Origin: Cristatella mucedo
Taxonomy: Eukaryota; Bryozoa; Phylactolaemata; Cristatellidae
NCBI GenBank assembly: GCA_009760855.2
Contig: WPIO01000050.1
Coordinates: 1,425,001 to 1,489,000, forward strand
Direction: 5' to 3'
Length of the DNA stretch: 64,000 bases
In this document: in pieces, positions 50,363-60,648 of the stretch
Layout: every line of letters starts with the position of its first letter
Numbering within the stretch: position 1 is the stretch's first letter
The notes under the pieces: generated by a model
The model's input: only the letters and a program-made list of their open reading frames with translations
Told to the model about the DNA's origin: nothing
Database searches by the model: none
Program-made: the position numbers and the translations under genes

Positions 50363-52431
50363 TGGCTAAGTTGTGGGATACATGTCCATGACTGGAGTAT
50401 AAAGTTCGAGGACGTTTGATGACATGTACAGCAAAACTTATCCAAGCAAAATCAGAGATAAAACTACTGCTGAGTTGTACAAGCAGAGCCGAACTGAGTT
50501 TGAAGTCTCATGCTGATCAAGGCAGTATTGGCCAAGTCGTGGAATTTACACGATACACTTCTACGGTGCAAACGAAGCTGTTAATACGTCACAAGCATGT
50601 GTGCCTAAACTAGCTGCAAACATGTGCCTCGATGTGTGAAAGTTCAACAAATTAGGGAGACGATGAATATGATGTCGAGATCAGACATTTTATTTTTTAT
50701 TTGCAGACATGCTGGTTTCGGTTTACTTCTGGGTTAGACGTGGTTTGCACGATCATTTTTTAACGACTTCCTTGTATGCAGAAATCGTCAAAACTACATT
50801 CCCCATTTCAAGCATGTTTTTTTTGAAAGGTACCCTAAGCAAATATGCGATTATTGGACCAGTCTTCTCAGTCATCTCTCTCAACGTTTACCCTCGATGA
50901 TGAGGCGATAAATGCAAGCAAAACTCTGCTTGGTACCGAGTAAGGATACAAGGCCACAACAACAGGGCGACGCCAAAACGATCGTGTCACTGGTAAATAG
51001 ACAGCCTGTCTTCACAACTGCCCGTGATCATGGTTTCCGTGTGCCTCTACCGAGCTCGGTAGATGCACACGGACTCCTACATCCCCTAGGAGATGTCCAA
51101 AGTGCGAATGCCGAGCCAGATCACACGGCATGCCACCACAGGGACACTGAGCAGTAAATGTGCAAACCGGAAATATAGAGTGTGGCTGGACTGCTAAAGT
51201 TCGAGTCCAACCTGAACGGTGTCGCCAGCCCATCGTCGGACCAGCGCCTACAAATAGGCCGGAGGCCATGCCAAGCTCGGCCACGTGACAGTGAAAAAGA
51301 GCGGCTCTGGGAAGGAGGCGCCCAGCAAGTGCACTCGGCTCGAGTGGTCGTGAATACGAGACGTCACGAGACTTCACGGCCACGAGCTGCCCCGGCTGAG
51401 CGAGTGAGGCGTGCCTCTGCAGAGGGAGCAGGCTGCAGGAGCAGGCTGCAGCCAGACAGCGAATCCCAGGAGAAGCATACGGAACTGAGTCGGCAAAAAA
51501 AAATCGAAAGGCCAAAATCAAAAAATGCTTACGAGCACATGCTCTTCTTTTCTACATGCAAGACAAAAGAGAAACGAGGGCGACACCCAGAAGAAAGCGG
51601 GAAGGAAGCCACAGGCGTCTGCCACGGAAAACGCAACCCTGCTGCGAAGACTTCAAGTCGAGACGACCAGCGCTGGGCAATTCAGCGAGACAAAGTGCCG
51701 AGACTTAAGTGCCCAGCTGCTGCCGAGATGGCGGCTGCCCGGCCAGCAGCTGCAGCGCAGGCTGCACGGTCCTGCGCGAGATGAACTGAACGGCATCCAA
51801 TGGCTTCCGAGAGCTGCCACAGCCGAGTAGAGTGGGACCGGCCGAGAGTAAGAAAAACTGGGAGGCGCATGCCTGCAGCCAGCCAGCGCAGCCATAGAAC
51901 CATAGGACGGGAAACAGTGGCCAACACCACCAGCGGCCTCCGCAGCAGAGGCCCTCGGCTGCGGCGGCGGAAGGGACGCAGCGCCGCGACTGAAGAAGAC
52001 ATGGCCGCCAGCGTTGATGTGCATGCTCGTCGGCCACGACGACGAAGGCAGGAAGGCTTTCGGATGTGCCAAATGTCATACCGATTTATAGAAGACTCTC
52101 CTCGAATATGCTGGTGGCCAGCACTTCATCCTTTGCACAGAAAAGGCCACGCGGGGCAAGCGACTCGGCGGCGCACGAGCGGCGGCGCGGCGCACCTGTC
52201 TCTGACAAGGACGCAGCCGGACAGATAGAATCGAACGTGCTCTCCCATCAATAAACAGAATTAAAGCCGCAGCGAGAAGGAAACCGAAGCATAACACCCA
52301 CTTTTTGCCGTGACTTCCGATTGTGTACGCACAGGAGCAGCAGGGCCGGCGGAGGCAGGGCAGGGCTGGCCCCGCCCCCACTGCCGGCTCCATTCTGTCT
52401 GCAATTCGAGCTCGTTTCTGCCACTTGAGAC
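50363..52431. other. no gene recognised
   Basis: Holds a near-perfect inverted repeat at 51037-51072. A good acceptor-like TTTTATTTGCAG lies on the + strand at about 50694-50706, followed by a 60-codon frame I do not recognise. Could be intron or 3' flank of the minus-strand AP-1 sigma gene. Confidence 0.4.
51037..51072. repeat. inverted repeat, 18-bp arms
   Basis: CCGTGTGCCTCTACCGAG is followed directly by its reverse complement with one mismatch. Confidence 0.85.
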
Positions 52432-52535
<104 letters not shown>

Positions 52536-52632
52536 CAACATGATGACGCGGGCTGCCAACCCCCACTCCCAGCTCTTCCGAAGGGCGCCGCTCGGCAAGC
52601 CAGCTGGCATCGTCACGTGACAAGGGCCTTAC

Positions 52633-52770
52633 CTCTTGCATGAGGTCCTGAGCGGCAATCGCCTTGAGGACGTTCTTCTGACTAGTCTCCTGCACCTCGC
52701 CAGCAATCAGCAGCTCGTCAAGCATGAAGTAGGCCTTCTCGAAGTTAAATATTATGTCTAGCTCACACAC
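52633..52770 (-). CDS. AP1S: AP-1 sigma exon 4
   Basis: Acceptor CGCCGTAG|GTG; 46 codons from [15 protein letters not shown] to [10 protein letters not shown]; donor GAG|GTAAGG. Phase 0 at both ends. Confidence 0.95.
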
Positions 52771-53167
52771 CTACGGCGGTGGCGCAAAGTCGCCCGGTGA
52801 GCTAAGCATTCTTCCTTACACGTAGCGAGCGCCAGCCCAGCTCCAGCCTGCCCTGCGACTGGTCGCCTGATCGATGGTCAGACAATGAGAAACGGTGCAG
52901 CGACACCATATCGGCTTCCGAGTGGGGGGTGCGAGGGGGCGGCAGTGGGAGGGAAGTGGGTGTGAGTTGGAAGGGGGGGGTGTCAGGGCCATCAGCTGTG
53001 GCCATGATGACGGCCAGGAGGGCATGGTAGTGGCAGGGCACCGTAGACAAGCTGACGATGCGACCTGGATAGGCTGCATGTCCTCAGCCATGGCGGCTCA
53101 CTCACGTGCCAATGCGCGGTTCGACACGAAAACACTGTCGAGCATATGATACCCACATAAACATACA

Positions 53168-53214
<47 letters not shown>

Positions 53215-54175
53215 GCGCAAGCACGCACGCACACAGACACGCACACACACAAAAGATGCCAAACATAAACCCAAACGCACATGCACAAGAATTCGCATGA
53301 ATAAATGCCAATTCCAAATGAATTAACTGTAACACAGAAATGCAATCGCACCCGCGTGCCCGCTCACGAGTGCGAGAGCTCACCACTCAAGCTCGAACAA
53401 ACGCACGAGCACAGCTCAGGCGCACTCGAGCGCGACCGGCGGCACTCACGCTGCCGAAGTACTTGTCCAGCAGCTCGACGTAGCGATGTATGACTTCGAG
53501 CGTGATCAGCTCATTGTCGTCGCTGTCTATGGCGCAGCAGAAGTACAAGCTCGCGTACCTGCAACAACGCCGGCGCTGCACGAGCGCTCGCGACCAGCTG
53601 GCAGCCGGCGCTACGCGAGCTCTCTCTCTCTCTCGCAGCTCGTCAAATCGTGCGCGGCGCTTCCTTATCTCCTCTCGCTACCGGCGCTCCCCTCGAACCT
53701 CTTGTACACAATCTTGTGGTCTCTCCACTCCAGAAAGCTGCACATCTTTGGCTTCCTGGCGAGGACCGTGGCGATAAGGTCGCGCGTGATCTTCTTCCGC
53801 TGCTTCTCCGGGTAAGGCTCGTACCATTTCTGCAATCTCAGCTTGCCCTGACGACTGAAGAGCAGCATGAACTTCATCTAAAAAGAAAAACGACAAGGTT
53901 GCAAAGTTGTACGAAAATTCGTCTCGAAAATTCTTTGTAAAAACGACAACGATCGACGGGGATTTCCTCCCATCGCAAAACCGAAGTGGGCACGATCGAA
54001 TGAATGGACTCAGAAATCTCTCCCTCTCTCTTTTTTTTTACTTCAAGTGTGGAATTCGCGAGCGTCCAGCTCCAAGCCGAGCTCCAAGCAGTAGGGCCGA
54101 ATAGCGCCGACCCACTTGACACGCCCTATCGGACGATTGCGCGGATTCAGGCGGTCTGCCCAGAGGTCTTACCAT
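52633..54175 (-). CDS. AP1S: AP-1 complex subunit sigma (clathrin adaptor small chain), last exon not found
   Basis: This small subunit of the AP-1 adaptor helps sort cargo into clathrin vesicles at the trans-Golgi network and endosomes, where sigma/gamma recognises acidic dileucine signals. Exons in gene order: an initiator exon ending at 54173, then 53877-53699, 53558-53450 and 52770-52633. The joined protein starts [19 protein letters not shown] and contains [48 protein letters not shown] and [20 protein letters not shown], ending at AAQDLMQE. This matches animal AP-1 sigma almost residue for residue for 143 of about 156-158 residues. The last 12-15 residues should lie in another exon below 52632, after donor GAG|GTAAGG; I could not find it. 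Introns hold long CA microsatellites. No damage is seen, so it is probably functional. Confidence 0.95.
52771..53449. other. AP-1 sigma intron 3
   Basis: About 680 bp containing a CA microsatellite (53160-53250) and G-rich runs on the + strand. No other feature. Confidence 0.85.
53160..53250. repeat. (CA)n microsatellite with CG interruptions
   Basis: About 90 bp, inside AP-1 sigma intron 3. Confidence 0.95.
53450..53558 (-). CDS. AP1S: AP-1 sigma exon 3
   Basis: Acceptor GTTGTTGCAG|G completes the Arg codon. Encodes [17 protein letters not shown] to LLDKYFGS. Donor AGC|GTGAGT, phase 0. Confidence 0.95.
53699..53877 (-). CDS. AP1S: AP-1 sigma exon 2
   Basis: Acceptor TTTTCTTTTTAG|ATG; donor AAGAG|GTTCGA, phase 2. 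Encodes [18 protein letters not shown] through [23 protein letters not shown] is close to the fly-type sequence. Confidence 0.93.
54173..54175 (-). CDS. AP1S: AP-1 sigma exon 1: initiator ATG followed at once by the intron
   Basis: On the minus strand the sequence reads GGCTCGAAG ATG|GTAAGACC. Animal AP-1 sigma genes commonly split after the first Met, and the next exon begins ATGAAGTTCATG directly after an acceptor, so the product starts Met-Met. The 5' UTR extends to higher coordinates. Confidence 0.75.
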
Positions 54176-55190
54176 CTTCGAGCCTTTACGACAGCCAATG
54201 TCGGCACCAAAAGAAGTAGGTTAGCAGGTTTGACGCAGGTTCGGAAATCTCAAAGACATTTGGACACAGCAACCAACATTAGACGACACCCGGCTGACGG
54301 CGGAAGTGGGTGACGCGGTAAGCAGTGAAGCCAGCTGAACTGCTATGAGGATAGCTCGTTGACCGCTAAATTAATGTAATTAAATTATGTCTAATTAATT
54401 TTAGTTAAGTCCTTTATATTTTTCCTGAGTTCAAGGTAAAACCTCTAGATATTGAAATAGGCCGTGTGTCTATGCTGGGCAGCAGGTACGGTTGCGTCCA
54501 TAGATATACGGGATCGGTATACCTCTGGACCGGATCTGCCTAGCAACTACGCCATTTTTTGTTTTCGATTGGCTAGTTTCCCGTTCGTCGAGCTGAAGGA
54601 CATTTCGGGCGTCTACGCGCACCGCTTACCGTCCGCGCGTCCGTTCGTTTTCCATTCGTTATTCGACGCGCTCACCCACAAGTCACGGTTTCGCTCAACT
54701 TAAATCCGACGTCTTGGATCGGCCTCCTTCGATTGATTATATTCCAGCAATCTTAGACAAGCATGTCCCGTAAACAATAATAATGACAATACAAATGTTT
54801 CTTTTTTTGGAGCCCCCTAAGAGAACCACATTTCCACACGTGGTCGTTACAACTAGCTGCAACGGAATAAATAACCACTAGTTTAAATGGCGAGCAAAGA
54901 TGTCGTGCTTAGATCAGCATGCACGAGCATAGAAGAAGACACTCGGGGCTGATTGCTAGTAGGAGCCCTGATTAGTACTAAGCTCTGAATCATTCACAGG
55001 AAGCACGAAAATTACACAGAAAAAATGCATGTTCGCTGGGGGCACCGGAAATGGATGCGTCTGCTGTTCAAACTGAAAGAATGCTGAGTCGTCGCAGCAG
55101 GTCACTCGAAACGGAAGCGAGATCCAGAATTTTCGGCGCATACAAAGTGAAAGTCTCAAAATCAAAATGTTTTTCAATTTAGAGCGAAGA
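54176..55190. other. AP-1 sigma 5' flank and intergenic DNA
   Basis: Should contain the 5' UTR and promoter of the minus-strand AP-1 sigma gene. A faint LINE family 2-like tail (AATAATAATGACAATAC ... CCCCCTAAGAGAACC) lies at 54775-54850, minus strand. Nothing else recognised. Confidence 0.4.
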
Positions 55191-55199
55191 GCGACGTGA

Positions 55200-55440
55200 T
55201 GACTGAAAGCTGAGGACAACAAGTGACCTGTGACGGTAAAATGTAAGCAGCAAGGAGGTTGTATAAGGTGGCTGGTGCAAGCGAGTTGAAGGGACGCGGT
55301 ATGCCAGACAGACGAACTTGAAGATTATTTGCTGCTTGAAAGGGAGCCAGTGGATATCGGACAGAAGGGGTGTGATGTTACAGCCACGCCGTTGACGACA
55401 CGCCGGACTAGAGAGCGAGTTATGAATACGATTTAGGGCA
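55200..55440 (-). mobile_element. LINE fragment of a third family, C-terminal domain
   Basis: The minus strand reads CNITPLLSDIHWLPFKQQI and then a FKFVCLAYR stretch. This is the CR1/L2 C-terminal motif but clearly different in sequence from families 1 and 2. No tail recognised. Confidence 0.65.
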
Positions 55441-55546
55441 CAGGATGGCAGTCGCGAATAAAAGAAATTGCAACCACTTCCTCGGTCGACACTCGCTCAG
55501 TTGTCGTAGATATATCTATGCTAGTTGTCATCCACAATTTCTTTCA

Positions 55547-55627
55547 ATGTCGGAGGGTCGGCACTTGAATGCACTTCTGATGGGCGGTCAGGCGGTCTTC
55601 GCGTCTGCCGTCCTGTACTCGTGCAAG
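55547..55627 (+). CDS. possible first coding exon of an unknown gene
   Basis: An ATG opens 27 codons (MSEGRHLNALLMGGQAVFAS ... YSCK) that end in AAG|GTACGG, a plausible phase 0 donor. The encoded stretch looks like protein, with a hydrophobic middle. The next good acceptor (55761, TTTTTTTAG) gives only ten more codons before a stop in this phase, so the downstream exon is unknown. I recognise no family. Confidence 0.25.
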
Positions 55628-58600
55628 GTACGGCAGCCTGAGACGGCTGTAATGCGATAGGGGTCGCGGCCTAGGCCAAGGTTTCGCGAACGTTTTTGCA
55701 CAAGCCTAACTCTGAACCGCTGGTATTAGACGAACCACTGCTATAACTCTCGTTTTTTTAGATTTATTGCCTGCCATCGCCGGCTTTATGGTGACAGTTT
55801 ATACCGCATGTCAACTGACACAAGCTCTCCGTAGCAAGCAGCCTTCCATATTGACACGCACACTTGGCAATTGGCTCAATGCCACAGGCACAGGTAGAAG
55901 CAGCGTGGCAAGCGCGTGTAACGTGTCTTCCTATCAATGCTGCACCGGCATGCCGGTGCATGCCGGTGCAGTCGCGAAGCCGACAATGCTCTCCTCGCGT
56001 AGCAGAATGCTCACACGATAACCCTGCCGCTGAACAATTCGATCGCGCGCGCGCGTAAACGGTTTCTTTTTCTCTCTGACGAACAGCCAGGCGACGCCGG
56101 CGGCGCCTGGCTGTAGTTACTGGATGAGGATTTCTCGTGACCAGAGGCCTGACGCGGCAGCGTCGAGACCGCCGCGCTCGACGAGCGGACGCCGACGGAG
56201 TGACGCCGTGCTCTTCAATGTGCAAGAGCCCTCGGCCGCCTGGCTTCTTGCTATTGGTGGTGGCGATGAAGAAAAGAATTATCGCTGTCCAAAGACCAAA
56301 GCGGAAGCCTGAAGAGTTCAGCAACTTCAGTTGGCTCGCTTGAGCAACTAGCAGCTTTCCTAACTGAGAAGCAAAGCCGCACGCAGTTGCAGCATACGAC
56401 GCAAAATAGAAGCGGGCTACACTCCGCACCGCTGTCGTGGGAATTACACGACTACCGGCGCACAGCGGTACACCTCGACCGCTCCGATAGCCTGCTTTAG
56501 AGGGGAATGCACGGATGGCCACTGCAACCGCAGCTGCTGCCGCGTTCCGCTCGAGGCAACGCTGAGTCCCCCCCACGCCGGGGTAAAGATAAGTGCTGCC
56601 AGTTGAAAGTGCTGCAGCGACAAAATATCACCACCAACTAGGTAGCTAGATGACAGCATATAGTAACTTCGATTTTCTGAAGTCTTTACATAAATCCCTG
56701 AACGTAGGAGGGATGGCCGCCAGCATCGACCGTCGACCAAACTGTACGCGATCAAAAGCTAGGTATCTGCCTATGGGAGGCCTCCACGTGCTTTCGACTT
56801 CCGTTCCGCGTCGACTTTCCTTCGACTTACGTACGAGTGCTCTCTGCGTGCCGTTCGTCACGGCACGTAGTCTTTGACGTGCCAGTTTGTCCTGACGTTG
56901 GAAGAAAAGAGAATCGCGCATGCTGCTCCCGCGTTGTGCAAACATTGCGCAGATCTGAACGACACCTGGCTGTCGTTCTCCAGGCGACGTTGCACTTCCA
57001 CTCAAGACAAACTTCCCACCGCCCAAGCAGACGTACATCTACACATAGCGAAGGTGTCGCCTCGTCTCCACGCACGTTTTTCGCTCCCTTCGCCTCGCCT
57101 TCGCCTCATCTCGTCTGCTGAGCAGCGCCCTCGTCGGCCGCTCGCCGGCGTCCGGCTGGCTCCGACGTCAGTAGTAGGAAACGGTGAGCCTATCTCGACG
57201 CTCCCTTCGCCAACGCCGAGCGCGGCAGCAGCTCACGCCCACTTCCGGCGGCGCTGCCGTTTCGCGGCGGCACTGCAACAGTTGCTGCTGCGTAAATTTA
57301 AGGAATCCGTATTTGTTCGAGCAAGACATTGGCGGTTCGACACGGAACCGTGCTAAGTACACGTCTGCAAGACGCTCGCTCGAAAATTTCCGATAATGTC
57401 GTCAGGACGCCATTAAGGATGATAAGACGGAACTCTACACCGTTAACGCAGAAAATATTTAAAGTCTGCTAATTCAACAGCCTTATTTATACAGCGGAAG
57501 AAGAAGAGCGTTTAGCGGCCAGCAAACGCCGCCCGGTGCAGGACGAAACCCAGGACCCCTGGGTCGTGACGGGCGAGCGACCTTGCGCATGGGGGTCTTG
57601 CCTGGGTCGTGACCTTGCGCTGGCGAGCGACCTTGCCCGTGTGCGAAAGCGATCTCCGCCCTAGCATCTCAAGTAGGAACAGCACGGTTGAGATTTTTAT
57701 TGGGAATGCGGCTGCGGGCGTTTTACGGCAGCTATGAATCACAAAGATGAGATTAAAGGGACTGCACCGAGCAGCAGTGCGCGAAGATCTTCTGCCGAGC
57801 GTCTGTCTGCGATCGACCTTACGCAATCGCAGCGTCAGCTCCATAACCTGCGCGGACGTTCGCCTGCGTGGTGTGGGAGGTCTGCAATTTTATTTTTCGT
57901 GATCAAAAGGACGCATAATTTGTTCACCCAACAGAAGCGCTGCAAAACCATGCGCCGTCGCACCGGACGAAGCTGGCAGCTCGCTCGAGAAACTGCTGCT
58001 TTCTCTCGTATTTCTATGCACGGAAACGTCGGCAGTTCGCCGCCCCAAGGCCGCGCCGCGAAGCGCTCTCGGCGGCGGCGGCGGCGGCGTTGTGTGCGGA
58101 AAGGAAACTCGGGCACCTGGCGGCGGCGGCGTCCGCGTCGACGTGAATCGGGCTCGGCTCTCTGTCCTTCTGCTGCGCCGCAGAGCTGAGAACATCCGCC
58201 GGGCTGCCACTACATCACCCCGGATAACAGCGAGCGATCTTGAGAGGTGGCCATAAGAGCATTTCGCCACGGACCGGAAGCTGTGCCGGAAAGGGTCGCC
58301 GCCGCTCGCGCCTCAACGCGAGGGCTTCACGCCGCGAGGCGTCCGAGAGCCAACTGAATGCTCTGGTGGGCAAAAAGCCGGCAATCGGCCGGCCGGCCGG
58401 CCGTCCTGAATGGACCGCGACGCGCGAAGCCCGGATAGGTGGAGCGACCACGCCGAGCGACTTCCGTCGTTTTGGCGGTCGTCCGATGCGATACGTCCTC
58501 CGCTCAGCCGCACGCATGCCCGCACCGCACCGGCCGCTGCTGGCGAATTGGCGCCGTCGATAAAGCGAGCGGCGCAGCGGTCATAGAGGGAGAGAGAGAG
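55628..58600. other. GC-rich DNA, no recognised gene
   Basis: Contains a 20-bp perfect palindrome (55941-55960), a hairpin AGCCAGGCG...CGCCTGGCT (56086-56114) and GGC/GCG repeats near 58070-58130. Frames on both strands are Arg/Ala-rich chance frames. Confidence 0.45.
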
Positions 58601-59217
58601 AGAGAGACGCGCGGCCGACCAGCCGGCCGCCTCCCGGGCAGGCGCTCGCGACCGCGTCGGCGTCCGCGCGCGCGACAGGCGCTCAGTAGGAAATGTCGTT
58701 CCACTGTCCCCTCTTCAGAGAATCTCTGGCGCTCGGCACGCTGAGCTCGCGGACCCAGTGGACGCCGCTCCAGCCTCGCCGCACCTGCGCGAGAATTCAA
58801 CGGGCGGCATTTGAAGACGAGGCGGCGGCGGCGGCGGCGGGAGGAGGTTCTCGAAGTCCGAGTAGCAGCGCCTAGCGTCTTCACCGCGAGCGCGTGCGCG
58901 GTGCCCGCGATCGACGACGCGCGGCGACGAGGCGTCTGCTCCGGCGTCGAGATTCGCGTCATCAGTCGTGCGGCGGCGCTTTCGGGCCGCTGTCGCCTCT
59001 CTTTTTCTTGCTCTCTCTCTATCTGTCACTCTCACTCTCTCAGCGGTTGGTTCACGTGTTTTTTGGACATGGCGTCTAGCTTACTGAAGTTCCTTTTATT
59101 CCAGACTTTGGTCAGTGCTCTTAATCATGTGCAAATTATGCAAACTCTGCAGCTCATCTAGTCTGTCATCGGAGCAATAGCCTCAGAATCATGTTCTTCT
59201 ACCTTAGCTTCATTGGA
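58601..59217. other. GC-rich DNA, no recognised gene
   Basis: A 31-codon frame starting MASSLLKFLLFQ (59069-59161, + strand) has a fair start context but no support. Confidence 0.4.
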
Positions 59218-59279
59218 GGGAGAAAAAGAAAAGAGAAAGAAAAGGTTGAGGAGAGAGAGAAGAGAGAGTGGAGAGAGGG

Positions 59280-59316
<37 letters not shown>

Positions 59317-59355
59317 GAGAGAGAGAGAGAGAGAGTAAAGAGAGAGGGGAGAGGC
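59218..59355. repeat. (GA)n-rich microsatellite
   Basis: GA repeats mixed with GAGTG units. Confidence 0.93.
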
Positions 59356-59549
59356 TGCCAAAGTGGCTGCCAAGAGACCAGAAGAAGGGCATGCAAGAGA
59401 AAAAAATGGGATCGGGATGTATTTGCGACGACCGGCGTTGCGCTTTAGCCAAATGAAGTTAGTTCGCGGTTCGAGTGGGGTTCGTTGCTAGGAGCTGCGC
59501 TCTTTCTCAAGTCATGCTAAATAGTAGTCAGCGATGCCTGCGCCTGCGA

Positions 59550-59550
<1 letters not shown>

Positions 59551-59598
<48 letters not shown>
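59551..59598. repeat. (CT)n microsatellite
   Basis: About 48 bp of CT. Confidence 0.95.
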
Positions 59599-59599
<1 letters not shown>

Positions 59600-59602
<3 letters not shown>

Positions 59603-60563
59603 CGGTGGCGGCGCAGAACCCCGGCGGTCCTTTCTTGGGCCCCTGTCAGAGTTTCTGGAGCTGATTCTCTGGAGCTTTTATAAACCAGAGGGCGCACTCA
59701 AAGGAATGAGCGGTAGAAGGATTAGCTTCGGCATGTCGACGGCGAGAGCATCGGTCAGGGAAAGGTCGAAAGGCGGCGGATTCGTGTTTGGCCGGAGAGG
59801 CGGGATTTCTTGAGCCGCGTGCTCACACATTTACATTTACGCCGTCCAACTTGTGTACGACCACCAACTGCACGAACGGACTCGCTATAATAATCGCGCT
59901 GCTCTTCGATGCTCTCGGCCCCCTCCTCCACTCCTTCGTCCTTCTTGCTAGCTTGATTTTTAAGAAGACTTAATTTTTACGTTCGATTAATTCGATGCGC
60001 GGCGGCGTCGCTTTCTTCGATGCGGGGCAGCAGCGAGCAGGCGCACTCTCACCTGGTTCGCCAGCGCGCTCTCCGGCATGTGCGTGCGCCGTATGGACGG
60101 GCGGCTTCCGGCCCAGGCGGCTTCCGGCTCGTAGTCGTCGCTCACCGGAGCAGATCTGTACGTGTACGACGCGAGCGCGGAAAACGGTCGGGCCATCGTG
60201 GCTGCTGGCTTAACTCGGCTGATGGAATGTCGCAGTCGGTGGTCGGCCGCTGCGGGCGCCGCCAGAGCGGTCGGTCGGCCTGCGGAAACGCAAACGGCGG
60301 CGGCGCGTGCGGCTCGAAGGCGACACGGGCGCGACACGCGACTGACTGGCCGATCGGCTCGCGCGCTGCAACCGAAGCTGCGCCAGCCGTCTTTGCCTAG
60401 CGAGCCCTAGCTAAGAAGATTGTAAAGCCACGGCCAGGGCCAAGGTCGGCCGGGGCGGAGCGGGGGAGCGGGGAGGGGCGTCGTCTGGTCTGGCGCCGCG
60501 AGCCCTCGACTCGTGCTCAGGCCGCGGCGCTTGAGCAGTACTTCTTTCCAGCTTCTGCCCTGC
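59600..60563. other. GC-rich DNA, 3' flank of the minus-strand gene
   Basis: No domain recognised. Should include the 3' UTR of the gene ending at 60564. Confidence 0.4.
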
Positions 60564-60648
60564 CTATCTGGCTTCGGGGGGTTCCTTCTTGTAGAAAGCG
60601 TATACGGTCAGTTTTTCCTCAAGCTCTTGCTTCTGCTCGCTCCAACCC
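60564..60648 (-). CDS. last exon (unknown gene)
   Basis: Acceptor AATCGCTCAG|G, 27 codons (GWSEQKQELEEKLTVYAFYK, then KEPPEAR) and TAG. A charged, helix-prone C-terminus. Confidence 0.5.

Noticed and set aside
55764-56576. 270-codon minus-strand open frame with a hydrophobic stretch
   Set aside because: Composition-driven, no family match, and it overlaps hairpins and palindromes; cannot be supported.
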